From NCBI RefSeq assembly GCF_002929705.1, contig NZ_PJIN01000009.1, forward strand, positions 62,001 through 126,000: DNA of 64,000 bases, written 5' to 3'. Both the position numbers and the translations under genes were made by a program. Of this stretch, positions 49,979 through 60,984 are shown piece after piece; positions within the stretch are counted from its first letter, which is position 1, and each line of letters opens with the position of its first letter. The notes beneath the pieces were generated by a model. That model was given only the letters and a program-made list of their open reading frames with translations, did not search any database and was not told where the DNA came from. Source of the stretch: Arthrobacter sp. N199823 (lineage in GTDB: Bacteria > Actinomycetota > Actinomycetes > Actinomycetales > Micrococcaceae).

Positions 49979-50673
49979 GCCAGAACGCCCTACGCTCCAG
50001 CCATGTCGTTGTGGGCAACACTGCCCGCGTCCTGACCGAGCCTCTGCCCCCTGTTGCGCCCTCGGAACCGAAGGTCAAAAAGTCTAGGGCTGCGTTGTCA
50101 CTGGTGGTGTCAGCACCGCGAGGCGGGCGCTCATCCTTGGCGGTGACACTGCTGCTGATGGTGGCAGTGGCCTTGGGTGTGGTTCTGGTGATGAGTATTT
50201 CCGTTTCAAAGGGCCAGTACGAGCTGGTGGACCTGAAGAGTCAGCAATCCGAGCTGATCAAGGCGAACCAGTCTATGGAACAGGAAATTGCTGCGAAGCA
50301 GGCTCCTCAGGAACTGGCGGCACAGGCTGCGGCGCTGGGCATGGTTCCGGCAGGCGTCACGGGACAAATTGATGTGCGAACCAAGTCCGTCAGCGGTTCG
50401 CCGCTGCCGGCCTCGGCCGATACCAAAGGCCTGGTAGACATACCGGCCGCCGTCATCGACACGCCGCAGGCTCCTGTTCCGGTTGAAGCCCCGCTGAGCC
50501 CCGCGGCCCAGGTCAATGCCACGGAAAACAGTGACGCTGAAGACACTGCAGCCAAGGCCAGCGCGGCTAAACCCAGCGCTGTCAAAGAGACGCCGAAGCC
50601 CGCGGCCAATGTGCCGGCCACTCCTGACCTTAATGGCGGCACCATTCCGGGACCGGCACAAAAGGACAGTTAA
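49975..50673 (+). CDS. ftsL: Cell division protein FtsL-like
   Basis: A 232-residue bitopic septal protein. A cytosolic N-terminus, one membrane span at ~55-75 ([21 protein letters not shown]), a coiled coil at ~82-112 ([24 protein letters not shown]) and [15 protein letters not shown] follow the FtsL plan. A long Ala/Pro/Ser tail (~130-232) is larger than usual. Position between rsmH and ftsI supports the call. It overlaps rsmH by 4 bp. Confidence 0.85.
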   Translation: MSQNALRSSHVVVGNTARVLTEPLPPVAPSEPKVKKSRAALSLVVSAPRGGRSSLAVTLLLMVAVALGVVLVMSISVSKGQYELVDLKSQQSELIKANQSMEQEIAAKQAPQELAAQAAALGMVPAGVTGQIDVRTKSVSGSPLPASADTKGLVDIPAAVIDTPQAPVPVEAPLSPAAQVNATENSDAEDTAAKASAAKPSAVKETPKPAANVPATPDLNGGTIPGPAQKDS

Positions 50674-50737
50674 CTTTTCTATGATGGACTGAGCGCTTCA
50701 CCAATTCGCGAAGCAAGGAATGCAAGGAACTCAAGCG

Positions 50738-52585
50738 GTGGTACAAAACTCAAGTCCGAGCGCACGTGGTGCAAATGCACAGCAACTCAATAAGATCGGC
50801 CGCGGGCGCATCGGGTGGGGTTTCATCGCCATGATGGTTATCCTGCTCATCATCGCCGGCAGGCTGGTCCTGGTGCAGGGCCTGGATGTGGGCAACATGG
50901 CGCAGGCGGCCGAGAACCAGCGCAAGGTGGTTCAGACGCTGCCAGCTGTCCGCGGGAAAATTGTTGACGTCAAGGGAAAAGTACTTGCCGAAAGCATCAT
51001 TCGCTACAACATCACCGTTTCCCAGATTAACTTTGCGCAGTACCCCGAGTTTAAGCGGGTCGACATTGACCCAAAGACCGGTGAAGGAATCATTGATCCG
51101 GCAACCGGCCAGTGGAAAGTGGAAAGCTTCACTGCTGATGAGGGCATCGAGCAGTTGTCCCAGCTTTTGAAGCTGCCCTTCGATGACGTCAAAAAGAGCG
51201 TGACAGGCGATAAGGTCCATAACTTCGTTGCCATGGATGTCAGCCCGCAAGTTGAGCAGCAAGTCGCCGCGCTGCGAGTTCCTGGCATCTACTCCGAAGT
51301 TGTCACAAAGCGCGTCTACCCCATGGGAGCCGTGGGTGGCCCCATCGTGGGATTCTTGGACAAACAGGGCAAGGCATTGGCTGGCATTGAGCAGACAATG
51401 GATGCCAAATTGACAGGGAAAGACGGTTCGCGGACCTATCAGGCAGGCAAGAACGGCATTATCATTCCCACGGCCCCGGTCCGCACCGTCCCGGCTGTTG
51501 ACGGGCAAACTGTCAAGCTCACCATTGACCAAGATATCCAGTTCTACGCGCAGCAGGCCGCACAGCAGCAAAAAGAGCAGTACAAAGCTGAATGGGTCAG
51601 CATCACAGTTGTGGAGGCCAAGACCGGCAAGGCCGTGGCCATCGCTGACAGTGACTCCTATGATCCCAACAATGTGGGCGCCTCAGATCCCTCCGACATT
51701 GGCTCACGCAGCATCAGCTCGGTGGTGGAGCCTGGCTCCACCAGCAAGATCATGACGGCCGCGGCCTTGGTTCAAGAAGGCCTGGCCACGCCCCTGAGTG
51801 AGTATCTGGTGCCACCAACGTTGACCATTGACGGGCAGAATTTCTCTGACTCCTTCACCCATGGAACCGAGAAGCGCACTCTTTCCGGAATCATCACCGA
51901 TTCCATGAACACCGGAACAGTCATGGCCGGATCCAAGCTCAGCCTGCAGCAGCGCTATGACTACATGCGTAAGTTCGGCGTGGGGGAGAAGACGGGCATT
52001 GCACTGCCGGGTGAGAGCCCGGGCATCCTGGCGAAATGGCAGAACTGGGACGGCCGGCAGCAGTACACGGTGCTGTTCGGTCAGGGTGTTGCGCAAACCC
52101 CGCTGCAAACCACCATGGTCTTCCAAACCATCGCTAACAACGGCGTCCGGCTCAAGCCAGCCATCATCGACTCCTTCACCCACGCCGATGGCACGGTGGA
52201 GACGGTTCCCCAGGCCCCCGGTGTGAAGGTCATTAGCCCCGAGACGGCCAAGGACGCCAGGGACATGCTTGAAGGCGTGGTGACCATGACCGACTACAAG
52301 GTAGTCGACATTCCCGGCTACCGCACTGGCGGCAAGACAGGCACCGCCGAGGCGCCTGCCGATAATGGTGTGGGCTTCGACGGCTACACCACCTCCTTCA
52401 TCGGCATGGCGCCCATGGATGATCCCCGCTATGTGGTGGGTATAACTGTCCAACGTCCGCAAGGCAACGTCTATGGAATCACTCAGGGGTATACGTTTAA
52501 TCAAGTGATGGGGCAGGTGCTTCGCAGCAACGATGTGCCGCCTTCCACCACCCCGCCCGTCAAGCTCCCCAAGTTTTACAAATGA
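50738..52585 (+). CDS. ftsI: Septal peptidoglycan transpeptidase FtsI (PBP3-like)
   Basis: A 615-residue class B penicillin-binding protein. One N-terminal membrane anchor (GWGFIAMMVILLIIAGRLVLVQGL), a dimer/pedestal region, then the transpeptidase with active-site Ser334 in STSK (Lys337), SMN (Ser389) and KTGTAE (Lys533). It cross-links septal wall with FtsW. GTG 50738 with AAGGA 9 bases upstream is preferred; ATG 50720 is in frame but has the AAGGA abutting it. Its stop overlaps murE. Confidence 0.94.
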   Translation: MVQNSSPSARGANAQQLNKIGRGRIGWGFIAMMVILLIIAGRLVLVQGLDVGNMAQAAENQRKVVQTLPAVRGKIVDVKGKVLAESIIRYNITVSQINFAQYPEFKRVDIDPKTGEGIIDPATGQWKVESFTADEGIEQLSQLLKLPFDDVKKSVTGDKVHNFVAMDVSPQVEQQVAALRVPGIYSEVVTKRVYPMGAVGGPIVGFLDKQGKALAGIEQTMDAKLTGKDGSRTYQAGKNGIIIPTAPVRTVPAVDGQTVKLTIDQDIQFYAQQAAQQQKEQYKAEWVSITVVEAKTGKAVAIADSDSYDPNNVGASDPSDIGSRSISSVVEPGSTSKIMTAAALVQEGLATPLSEYLVPPTLTIDGQNFSDSFTHGTEKRTLSGIITDSMNTGTVMAGSKLSLQQRYDYMRKFGVGEKTGIALPGESPGILAKWQNWDGRQQYTVLFGQGVAQTPLQTTMVFQTIANNGVRLKPAIIDSFTHADGTVETVPQAPGVKVISPETAKDARDMLEGVVTMTDYKVVDIPGYRTGGKTGTAEAPADNGVGFDGYTTSFIGMAPMDDPRYVVGITVQRPQGNVYGITQGYTFNQVMGQVLRSNDVPPSTTPPVKLPKFYK

Positions 52586-54396
52586 GACGCAACCCCGAAG
52601 ATTTCTCCGTGGATTCTGCAGTAGAAAAGGATTTCGTTCAAGTGCCTGTGAACACCCCCGGCAACCCCTTGCGGCCTAGCCGCCACAGTGGCGCCACTCT
52701 AGCCGAGTTGGCCGGCGTGGCGGGCCTGCTCCCTGAAAGCGTGCCTTTCGAGCAGGCCAGCATCCGCATCACAGGTGTGAGCCTTGATTCAAGAGCCGTC
52801 TGGCCGGGAGATTTGTACCTTGCGCTGCCTGGCGCCCGAAGCCATGGCGCGTCCTTTGCCGAGGCCGCCATTTCCTCGGGTGCTCTTGCCATCATGACGG
52901 ACGACGCCGGAGCCCGGCTCTTGGGTGAATCGGCAGCTGTGCCGGTGCTTGTGGTGCAAGACGCGCGCGCTGTGGCCGGGAAGCTGGCCGCTGCGGTCTA
53001 CGGAACTTCGGGAACCGCTGCAGCAAGTGAGCGTAACTCATTGGAGCTGTTCGGGCTCACGGGCACCAACGGCAAGACCACCACCACGTATTTTTTGAAC
53101 TCGCTGCTGCGGGCACTCGGTCATGGCACCGGACTGATTGGCACCATTGAAATCCTGGCTGGCGAGGAAGCAATTCCCAGCAAGCTGACCACGCCGGAAT
53201 CCACAGATGTCCACGCACTCGTTGCCCTCATGGCGGAAAAGGGTTTGAGTGCCGCGTCCATGGAGGTTTCCTCGCACGCGCTGGCCTTCGGCCGCGTGGA
53301 TGGTGTGGTCTTTGACGTTGCCGGCTTCACCAACCTCACACAGGACCATCTGGACCTGCACGGTGGCATGGACGGCTACTTTGACACCAAGGCCGCATTG
53401 TTCACTCCAGCGCACTCCCGGCAGGCTGTCATCACGATTGATGATGTTTGGGGCCAGCGCATGGCGGCAGCATCAACCGTTCCCACCGTCACCCTGTCCA
53501 CCCACCCCCCTGTGGCTGGAACAGACGCACCTTCGGGCACAGGCACCCAGGTTGCGGATTGGCAGGTGCTGGATGTTCGCCGGGAGGGAGTGGGCTCACG
53601 CTTCACACTCAGCGGACCCAACGGCACGCTGCTTAACGTCCGCACCGGCCTCCCCGGTGGATTTAACGTCTCCAACGCGGCGTTGGCACTGGTCATGGTG
53701 GCCACCAAGTTACGGGGGATAAGCGCGCAGGCAAGCTCCGGCGTCGAACGTGTTGAGTCCTCAACAAGCCCAGAGAGTACAGCAAGCAACCAGCAGTTCC
53801 AAGCACACGTGGCGCGCTTACAGGATGCTTTGGACCGCCATGATCCGTTCACCGTGGAAGTGCCGGGCCGGATGCAGTTGATTGGCACGGCACCCGTGGC
53901 GGTAGTGGACTTTGCGCACAATCCCGACGCCCTGGCCAGGGCGCTGGACGCCGTTCGGCCTGACACTCCGGACGCCCGCGTGATCGCCGTCTTTGGTGCC
54001 ACGGGGGAACGCGATGCCACCAAGCGTCCCATTATGGGTGCAGTGGTTGCCCAGGGTGCGGACGTGGTTATTATCACCGACGACGATCCGCACGACGAGG
54101 ACCCTGCAGGCATTCGCGCCAGTGTCCTGGCCGGTGCACGCGATGCCAATGATTCCGCCAATCTGGGCCGCATCATTGAGGAGATCGCCCCGCGAGCCGC
54201 AGCGATCGCCCGAGCCGTGGAAATAGCCCGAGCCCAGGACGTTATTCTGGTCGCCGGACGCGGCCATGAAGTTTACCAAGAGGTCAAAGGGGTCAACTTT
54301 TCCCTCGATGATCGGGTTGAATTGCGCGCGGCCCTGGTGGCCCGCGGATTCCCCCTTACCGTTGCAAGCAAGATAGAGTCACCAACTGATGATTGA
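52582..54396 (+). CDS. murE: UDP-MurNAc-tripeptide synthetase, probably L-lysine-adding
   Basis: A 604-residue Mur ligase that adds the third stem-peptide residue. It has SLDSRAVWPGDLYLALPG, GTNGKTTTTYFLNSLL (P-loop), MEVSSHALAFGRVDGVVFDVAGFTNLTQDHLDLHG and VPGRMQLIG. Where diaminopimelate-adding enzymes have DNPR, this protein has DDPHDEDP at residues ~501-508, with His504 in place of Arg. That fits L-Lys addition, the usual stem residue in Arthrobacter-like walls. ATGA overlap with ftsI; end overlaps murF by 8 bp. Confidence 0.94.
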   Translation: MRRNPEDFSVDSAVEKDFVQVPVNTPGNPLRPSRHSGATLAELAGVAGLLPESVPFEQASIRITGVSLDSRAVWPGDLYLALPGARSHGASFAEAAISSGALAIMTDDAGARLLGESAAVPVLVVQDARAVAGKLAAAVYGTSGTAAASERNSLELFGLTGTNGKTTTTYFLNSLLRALGHGTGLIGTIEILAGEEAIPSKLTTPESTDVHALVALMAEKGLSAASMEVSSHALAFGRVDGVVFDVAGFTNLTQDHLDLHGGMDGYFDTKAALFTPAHSRQAVITIDDVWGQRMAAASTVPTVTLSTHPPVAGTDAPSGTGTQVADWQVLDVRREGVGSRFTLSGPNGTLLNVRTGLPGGFNVSNAALALVMVATKLRGISAQASSGVERVESSTSPESTASNQQFQAHVARLQDALDRHDPFTVEVPGRMQLIGTAPVAVVDFAHNPDALARALDAVRPDTPDARVIAVFGATGERDATKRPIMGAVVAQGADVVIITDDDPHDEDPAGIRASVLAGARDANDSANLGRIIEEIAPRAAAIARAVEIARAQDVILVAGRGHEVYQEVKGVNFSLDDRVELRAALVARGFPLTVASKIESPTDD

Positions 54397-55930
54397 AATT
54401 ACAGCAGCCCAAATCGCCGAGCTCACTCAGGGCACCCTGACGCCGGGCACCGACCCGGATCTGCTCATTGATGTCGCCGCCATCATCACCGATTCTCGTG
54501 ATGCCCGCGCCGGCAGCTTGTACGTGGCCAAGGCCGGTGAAGCGGCCGACGGTCATGACTTCATCGCCGCAGCCTTCGCCGCCGGTGCCGTGCTGACACT
54601 TGCCGAGCGGGAAGTAGCGTTCGACGACGGAACTCCCGTCCCGGCTGTCATCGTCGCTGACTCCGTGCTCGCCATGGGATCGCTTGCGGCCGAGGTGGTG
54701 CGCCAGATCCGCGCCCATTCTCCTCTGAGTGTCATTGGCATCACCGGTTCTGCTGGCAAGACCACCACCAAGGACTTGTTGGCGGGCATTCTGTCCCCGC
54801 TGGGTCCCACTGTGGCTCCTGTGGGCTCCTATAACGGTGAAGTGGGTGTGCCGCTGACGGTCTTCCGCGCAGATGAGGACACTCGCTATCTCATCATCGA
54901 AATGGGTGCCACGAAGATGGGGCAGATCCGGTACCTGGGTGCCCTGGTGCGCCCCGATCTGGGTGTGGTTCTCGGTGTGGGCAGCGCGCATGCCGGCGAA
55001 TTTGGCTCCATAGACAATATTGCCGTGGCCAAGGGCGAGCTCGTGGAGGCGTTGACCCCCACTGGACGGGCCCTGCTCAACTTTGACGACGGCCGTGTCC
55101 GAGCCATGGCCGCCCGTTCCGGCGCTCCCGTGAGTTTCTTCAGCAGCGCTGACGCTGATGTCCTGCTCGGCGCCGGAGCAACTCCCGGTGCAGGCACCCT
55201 TGCCAACGGGCCGGCGTCGGATGAGATGGTCCTGGCCCGCAACGTGCGCACCAACGCCGACGGGCAGCCCGAGTTTGAACTCAGTTTCCCCGGACGCTCC
55301 GAGCCGCTGCACGTGGCCAGCAAGCTGTTGGGGCTGCACCACGTCACGAATCTGCTCGCCGCCGCCTCCGCAGCGCACGCCGCCGGAGCCACCCCGGAGC
55401 AGATCGTGGCCTCGCTCAATGAGCAGCGCGCCAGCAGCCGGTACAGGATGGAACGTACCGACCGCAGCGATGGTGTGACGGTCATCAATGACGCCTACAA
55501 CGCCAATCCGGAATCCATGCGTGCTGCCTTGCGCACCTTGGCCGAGTTGGGCGGCAGCGGTGCCCGGCGTACCTGGGCTGTGCTGGGGGAGATGCTGGAA
55601 CTTGGCGAAGATTCGGTGCTGGAGCACGATGCCGTGGGCCGGGTTGCTGTACGGTTGAACATTTCCCGGCTGCTGGTTGTTGGCCAGGGTGCCCGCGCCA
55701 TGCATGTGGGAGCAGTCATGGAAGGTTCCTGGGGAGATGAATCAATGTTCTTCCCCGATGCGGACGCCGCTGCGGCCGTTCTGGACGCCGAATTGGCGCC
55801 TGGAGACATTGTCTTGTTCAAGTCCTCCAATGGCGCTGGGCTTCGGTTCTTAGGCGATCGGATAGCATTACCCCCGGGGAATAGCCCCACATCATCAAGC
55901 GATATCACTTCAGGCGAAAGGACTGCCTAG
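54389..55930 (+). CDS. murF: UDP-MurNAc-tripeptide:D-alanyl-D-alanine ligase
   Basis: A 513-residue Mur ligase adding D-Ala-D-Ala to make the pentapeptide. It has TDSRDARAGSLYVAK, GITGSAGKTTTKDLLAGIL (P-loop), EMGATKMGQIRYL, NDAYNANPESMRAAL and WAVLGEMLELGEDS. It starts inside the murE end (8 bp overlap) and mraY follows 2 bp after. Confidence 0.96.
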   Translation: MIEITAAQIAELTQGTLTPGTDPDLLIDVAAIITDSRDARAGSLYVAKAGEAADGHDFIAAAFAAGAVLTLAEREVAFDDGTPVPAVIVADSVLAMGSLAAEVVRQIRAHSPLSVIGITGSAGKTTTKDLLAGILSPLGPTVAPVGSYNGEVGVPLTVFRADEDTRYLIIEMGATKMGQIRYLGALVRPDLGVVLGVGSAHAGEFGSIDNIAVAKGELVEALTPTGRALLNFDDGRVRAMAARSGAPVSFFSSADADVLLGAGATPGAGTLANGPASDEMVLARNVRTNADGQPEFELSFPGRSEPLHVASKLLGLHHVTNLLAAASAAHAAGATPEQIVASLNEQRASSRYRMERTDRSDGVTVINDAYNANPESMRAALRTLAELGGSGARRTWAVLGEMLELGEDSVLEHDAVGRVAVRLNISRLLVVGQGARAMHVGAVMEGSWGDESMFFPDADAAAAVLDAELAPGDIVLFKSSNGAGLRFLGDRIALPPGNSPTSSSDITSGERTA

Positions 55931-55932
55931 CC

Positions 55933-57045
55933 ATGATTGCACTGCTCATTGGAGCTGGCTTGGCTTTGGCCTTTGCCATGATCGGCACACCCATCTTCAT
56001 CAAGTTCCTGGTGCGGCAAGGGTACGGCCAGATCATTCGAGAAGACGGCCCCACCACACACCAGATCAAGCGCGGTACCCCCACCATGGGCGGCACCGTG
56101 GTGATTGGTTCTGTCGTGGCCTCCTACTTCATCACGCACTTGATTGTGTGGTTGATCAACAATAATTCCACCGGCCCCACAGCCTCAGGTTTGCTCATGA
56201 TCTACCTCATGGTGGGCATGGGACTGGTTGGTTTCCTGGATGACTTCCTGAAGATCACCAAGCAGCACAACACCGGATTGAACCCCAAGGGCAAGCTCGT
56301 GGGCCAGGCCGTGGTGGGCATTTCCTTTGCCGTGATGGCGTTGGGCTTCCCTGATAGTTCCGGCCGTACTCCGGCGAGCACGTTCATATCCTTTGCCCGC
56401 GACATCCCCTCCCTGAACCTGGCCTTCGCTGGTGCAGGGCTGGGCGTGGTGCTGTTTGTTATCTGGTCCAACTTGATCATCACAGCAGCCACCAACGGCG
56501 TGAACTTGACTGACGGTTTGGACGGGCTGGCCACGGGCGCCGCCATTCTAGTCTTCGGTGCCTACACTCTCATCGGCCTGTGGCAGAGCAGCCAAGGTTG
56601 CGGCTCCCACAAGGTACCCGCTGAGACCGTCTGCTACGAGGTCCGCGACCCGCTAGATCTGTCCTTGATTTCGGTCATCATGTTTGCGGCGTTGATTGGT
56701 TTCCTCTGGTGGAATACCTCCCCAGCCAAGATTTTCATGGGTGACACCGGATCCCTCGCCATTGGTGGCGCCATTGCCGCCTTCGCCATCTTGTCCCGCA
56801 CCGAACTGCTGCTGCCCATCATTGGCGGACTGTTCGTTATCATCTCCGCTTCCGTCATCATCCAGGTGGGCTACTTCAAGCTGAGCCGTGGCAAGCGAGT
56901 CTTCCTCATGGCACCGTTGCAGCACCACTTCGAGCTCAAGGGCTGGAAAGAAGTCACAGTGGTAGTCAGGTTCTGGATTCTGGCAGGACTGCTGGTAGCT
57001 GTGGGACTGGGAGCTTTTTACGCTGAATGGATTGTTCGACTGTGA
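55933..57045 (+). CDS. mraY: Phospho-N-acetylmuramoyl-pentapeptide-transferase
   Basis: A 370-residue polytopic membrane enzyme that links UDP-MurNAc-pentapeptide to undecaprenyl phosphate (lipid I). Hallmarks are HQIKRGTPTMGG, LVGFLDDFLKI with Asp-rich motif, NLTDGLDGLATG, and APLQHHFELKGWKE (HHH-type motif). About ten membrane helices. It overlaps the GTG start of murD by 4 bp. Confidence 0.97.
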   Translation: MIALLIGAGLALAFAMIGTPIFIKFLVRQGYGQIIREDGPTTHQIKRGTPTMGGTVVIGSVVASYFITHLIVWLINNNSTGPTASGLLMIYLMVGMGLVGFLDDFLKITKQHNTGLNPKGKLVGQAVVGISFAVMALGFPDSSGRTPASTFISFARDIPSLNLAFAGAGLGVVLFVIWSNLIITAATNGVNLTDGLDGLATGAAILVFGAYTLIGLWQSSQGCGSHKVPAETVCYEVRDPLDLSLISVIMFAALIGFLWWNTSPAKIFMGDTGSLAIGGAIAAFAILSRTELLLPIIGGLFVIISASVIIQVGYFKLSRGKRVFLMAPLQHHFELKGWKEVTVVVRFWILAGLLVAVGLGAFYAEWIVRL

Positions 57046-58580
57046 GTGCATTGCAAGACCGACTTGATTCACTGACCAGCTGGGATGCCGACTGGGCTGG
57101 GCTGCGTGTGGTTGTCACGGGCATCAGTAAGACCGGCTTTTCTGTGGCCGATACCTTGGCCGAGCTCGGTGCCCAGGTGGTCGTTGTTGCCGCCTCGGAC
57201 GACGACGACGCCCGGGCTAATGCTGACACCCTCAAGATTGTTGGGGTCACCCAGGTGATCCTGGGTGAGGAAAGCTCCACCGTCCTGCCGCAGGTTGCTG
57301 GGGAGATAGCCCAACTGGTGGTCACGAGCCCGGGCTACAAGCCATCTCACCCTCTGCTGGCTGCTGCAGCAGAGGCGGGTATTCCCATCTGGGGTGACGT
57401 TGAATTGGCGTGGCGGGTGCGCCAGCGCGAGGGCAGGAAGACTGCTCGCTGGATCACCATCACCGGCACCAATGGCAAAACCACCACCACCACCATGGTG
57501 GAAGCTATGCTGCAAGCCGCAGGCCTGCGGGCCATTGCCGCCGGCAATATTGGCACCCCCATTCTTGATGCTGTTCGAGATCCCGAGGGCTGGGATTTCT
57601 TGGCAGTTGAACTCTCCACGTTCCAATTGCACTGGACCGAGTCCCTGGCGCCAGTGGCTAGTGTGTGCCTGAACCTGGCCGAAGATCACGTTGACTGGCA
57701 TGGTAGCTTTGCCGCCTACGCCGCAGACAAAGCCAAGGTTTACGCCAACACCGAACTTGCCTGCGTGTACAACGCGGAACAAATTGAGACCGAGCGCATG
57801 GTTCAAGAAGCCGATGTGCAAGAAGGTTGCCGAGCCATCGGCTTCACCACGGGAATTCCGGCCATCAGCATGGTCGGTGTGGTGGAAGGACTGCTCGTGG
57901 ACAGGGCGTTCATTGCAGAACGCAAGGACTCCGCTACCGAGCTGGCCAAGGTCAGCGATATTGGTGAGCTGGTGCCGCGGCACCTTGTGGCCAACGCCGC
58001 CGCCGCAGCCGCACTCGTGCGGGCCTGTGGCCTCACTGCCGAGGATGTGCGCAAGGGTTTGGTGAACTACCAAAACGGTGACCACCGCATCCAGGCTGTT
58101 GCCAAGGCCGGTGGTGTTTTGTGGGTCAATGACTCCAAAGCCACCAACCCGCATGCGGCAGCTGCCTCACTGGCAGCATTCAAGCCAGTCATCTGGATTG
58201 CTGGCGGACTGTCCAAGGGCGTTGATTATGACGATCTTGTCAGCAAACACGCGGCGCGGCTCAAAGCAGTGGTGCTGATTGGTGCCGACAGTTCTGATTT
58301 GGCCAGTTCCCTGGAGCGCCTAGCCCCGGATGTGCAGGTCATTGCCACGCATGCCAGCGGTGGACGGCGTTCCAGCGGCTCTGAGCTGCGCGGTGACGCT
58401 GTCATGGCCGAGGCCGTTGCAGTGGCAGCGTCATTGGCAGTGGACGGGGACACGGTGCTGATGGCTCCGGCGTCGGCCTCCATGGACCAATTCACCTCTT
58501 ACGCCCATCGTGGCAATGCCTTCATTGAATCAGTCCGGGAGCTTCTGGAATCACGGGCAAGCGTCAACAAGGAGTCATAG
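57042..58580 (+). CDS. murD: UDP-MurNAc-L-alanine:D-glutamate ligase
   Basis: A 512-residue Mur ligase adding D-Glu. It has GLRVVVTGISKTGFSVADTLAELG, TSPGYKPSHPLLAAAAEAGIPIWGDVELAWR, ITGTNGKTTTTTMVEAML (P-loop), NLAEDHVDWHGS, and NDSKATNPHAAAASLAAF. GTG 57042 gives a GTGA overlap with mraY; ATG 57027 is an alternative five codons upstream. The stop shares bases with the ftsW start. Confidence 0.94.
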   Translation: MSALQDRLDSLTSWDADWAGLRVVVTGISKTGFSVADTLAELGAQVVVVAASDDDDARANADTLKIVGVTQVILGEESSTVLPQVAGEIAQLVVTSPGYKPSHPLLAAAAEAGIPIWGDVELAWRVRQREGRKTARWITITGTNGKTTTTTMVEAMLQAAGLRAIAAGNIGTPILDAVRDPEGWDFLAVELSTFQLHWTESLAPVASVCLNLAEDHVDWHGSFAAYAADKAKVYANTELACVYNAEQIETERMVQEADVQEGCRAIGFTTGIPAISMVGVVEGLLVDRAFIAERKDSATELAKVSDIGELVPRHLVANAAAAAALVRACGLTAEDVRKGLVNYQNGDHRIQAVAKAGGVLWVNDSKATNPHAAAASLAAFKPVIWIAGGLSKGVDYDDLVSKHAARLKAVVLIGADSSDLASSLERLAPDVQVIATHASGGRRSSGSELRGDAVMAEAVAVAASLAVDGDTVLMAPASASMDQFTSYAHRGNAFIESVRELLESRASVNKES

Positions 58581-59878
58581 TGGCAAAAAAGCCCGCACAG
58601 CCAAGCCGGTCCGGCAAAGCCACACCCGCTGCGGCCGTCAAGGGTTCTGCCCCCGTAACAGCTGTTGCGGCAGCCACTGTGAACCGGACGCCGCAGTCCG
58701 CTCCTGTCAAAGAGTCGCCCGGTAAGGCCAAACTGTTTCCGCGATTCCGGAGTTGGTTCAATTTTCGGGTTGGCAGGCCCACCTCGGCCTACTACTGGAT
58801 CATTGGCACCACCCTGGCCCTGACGCTGATTGGGCGCATGACTGTGCTCTCGGCGTCCACGGCCGAGACCATCTCAGAAGGCAAAGACCCTTACGACCTC
58901 TTCATCAAGGAGGCGGGGTTCGCCGTCATTGGGCTGGTGCTCATGTTTATTTTGTCGTGCGTACCGCCGGCATTGTGGAAAAAGGTAGCGCCCTATTTGC
59001 TCGGCTTGGCCGTAGTCCTGTTGGCGCTGGTGTTCACCCCCCTGGGCGTGGACGTTCAGGGCAATAAGAACTGGCTCGGTTTGGGCGGTGTCCAATTCCA
59101 GCCCTCCGAAGCCGCCAAACTGGCGCTGGCTGTGTGGATGGGTGCCGTCCTTGCAGCGAAGGGGAGCCTCATCCGCCGCTTTGTCCACGTGGTGATCCCT
59201 GTGGGAATTGGCGGAGGAATGATCCTCGCCTTGATCTTGTTGGGTAAAGATCTGGGAACCGCAATCATCGTGGGCATCATGGTCTTGGCGGGCCTGATGT
59301 TCGCTGCAGTACCCAAGCGCTTCCTGTTCCTGGCATTGGGTGCCGGGGCACTTGTGGCGTTCCTGTTCTCCTTCTTCAGCGATAACCGCAGCGGCCGTAT
59401 TTCCAGCTGGCTGGGCGATTGCAGTGTGGATGGCGCCTGTGATCAGTACCTGAACGGCGCCTACGCCCTGGCCTCCGGTGGCTGGTTTGGTGTGGGTCTG
59501 GGTCAGAGCCGGCAGAAGTGGAACTGGATTCCCGAAGCTCACAACGACTTCATCTTTGCCATCATTGGTGAGGAGTTCGGCTTGTTGGGCACCTTGGTCA
59601 TTGTCGGCTTGTACGCCGTGCTGGCGTTCTCCATCTTCCGAGTCATCAACTCCCGCAATGATCCCTTCAGTCGAGTTGTCTGCGGCATGATCATGACCTG
59701 GATCATTGGCCAGGCAGTGGTTAACATTGCCGTGGTGGTTGGTCTGCTTCCGGTGATTGGTGTTCCCCTGCCCTTGATTTCCTACGGTGGAACATCGCTG
59801 ATCATGGTACTTGCGGCACTTGGCGTTGTTCTGTCCTTTTCCCGTACTGAGCCCGAAAGAAACTTGTTAACTTCATGA
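58580..59878 (+). CDS. ftsW: Septal peptidoglycan polymerase FtsW (SEDS)
   Basis: A 432-residue SEDS glycosyltransferase that polymerises septal glycan. A basic, Ala/Pro-rich cytosolic N-terminus (~60 residues) precedes ten membrane helices. Conserved segments are [47 protein letters not shown] and [18 protein letters not shown] 58580 has AAGGAG upstream. Confidence 0.96.
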   Translation: MAKKPAQPSRSGKATPAAAVKGSAPVTAVAAATVNRTPQSAPVKESPGKAKLFPRFRSWFNFRVGRPTSAYYWIIGTTLALTLIGRMTVLSASTAETISEGKDPYDLFIKEAGFAVIGLVLMFILSCVPPALWKKVAPYLLGLAVVLLALVFTPLGVDVQGNKNWLGLGGVQFQPSEAAKLALAVWMGAVLAAKGSLIRRFVHVVIPVGIGGGMILALILLGKDLGTAIIVGIMVLAGLMFAAVPKRFLFLALGAGALVAFLFSFFSDNRSGRISSWLGDCSVDGACDQYLNGAYALASGGWFGVGLGQSRQKWNWIPEAHNDFIFAIIGEEFGLLGTLVIVGLYAVLAFSIFRVINSRNDPFSRVVCGMIMTWIIGQAVVNIAVVVGLLPVIGVPLPLISYGGTSLIMVLAALGVVLSFSRTEPERNLLTS

Positions 59879-60984
59879 CACAGATCCACACCACACCCCT
59901 GTCAGTAGTGCTGGCCGGGGGCGGCTCGGCAGGGCACGTCAGCCCGCTACTAGCCATTGCCGCTGCCATCCGGGCCACGGATCCGGACAGTGCCATCGTG
60001 GCCGTCGGCACCAAGGAAGGGCTGGAAACCACGTTGGTGCCAGCTGCAGGTTTTGAGCTGGCGTTCGTTGGCCGCATTCCGCTGCCGCGCAAACCCTCCA
60101 TGGATTTGGTGAAACTTCCGGTACGGATGTTCGGCGCCATTTCCGATGCCAAGCGGATCCTTAAAGATGCCAAGGCAGATGTTCTGGTGGGTGTGGGAGG
60201 TTACGTCTGCACCCCCATGTACCTGGCTGCTAAATCACTGGGTGTTCCCATCGTGATTCACGAGGCCAACACTAAAGCCGGTCTGGCTAATAAGGTGGGC
60301 GCACGTTTCACTACCAATGTGGGAACCGCCTTCGCCGCAACAGCCATCCGCCACGCACACCTGGTGGGCATGCCCATGCGCAAGGAAATCGCCACCTTGC
60401 AACGCGGCGCTGCCCAGGCCGCAGCGCGGGAGCGCCTTGGCCTTGCGCAGCAGCAGCCCACGTTGATTGTCACTGGCGGCTCGTTGGGCGCGTTGCGACT
60501 GAACCAAGCTATTGCCGGCTCACTTCAGGAACTTGCCAACGCCGGTATTCAAACCCTCCACATCACAGGCAAGGGCAAGGCCGTCCTCGGCCCCGACGGC
60601 GAGCTGTTGGCTGCGGCGGGTTACCGCCAAGTGGAGTACGTTGAGCGCATGGAAGATGTCTACGCGGCGGCAGATTTACTCTTGTGCCGCTCTGGTGCCG
60701 GAACAGTGTCGGAGGTGGCCGCCGTCGGGCTTCCAGCAGTGTTTGTGCCCCTGCCCATTGGCAACGGTGAGCAGGCACGCAACGCAGCCGGGCTAGTTGC
60801 AGCTGATGCTGCCCTGCTAGTCCCAGACAGCGCCCTGGATGCCGCTTGGGTGCGTAGCGAGCTCATACCACTGTGCCTGGACGCGCCGCGGTTGGAACGC
60901 CTGAGCGCCAATACCGCAGGGCTGGGCATTAGGGACGCCGCCGAAAGCATGGCCGCCATGGTCTTTGCCGCGAGCGGAAAGTGA
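59875..60984 (+). CDS. murG: Lipid II synthase (N-acetylglucosaminyltransferase)
   Basis: A 369-residue GT28 enzyme that adds GlcNAc to lipid I. It has [109 protein letters not shown]. It overlaps ftsW by 4 bp. Confidence 0.97.
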   Translation: MTQIHTTPLSVVLAGGGSAGHVSPLLAIAAAIRATDPDSAIVAVGTKEGLETTLVPAAGFELAFVGRIPLPRKPSMDLVKLPVRMFGAISDAKRILKDAKADVLVGVGGYVCTPMYLAAKSLGVPIVIHEANTKAGLANKVGARFTTNVGTAFAATAIRHAHLVGMPMRKEIATLQRGAAQAAARERLGLAQQQPTLIVTGGSLGALRLNQAIAGSLQELANAGIQTLHITGKGKAVLGPDGELLAAAGYRQVEYVERMEDVYAAADLLLCRSGAGTVSEVAAVGLPAVFVPLPIGNGEQARNAAGLVAADAALLVPDSALDAAWVRSELIPLCLDAPRLERLSANTAGLGIRDAAESMAAMVFAASGK

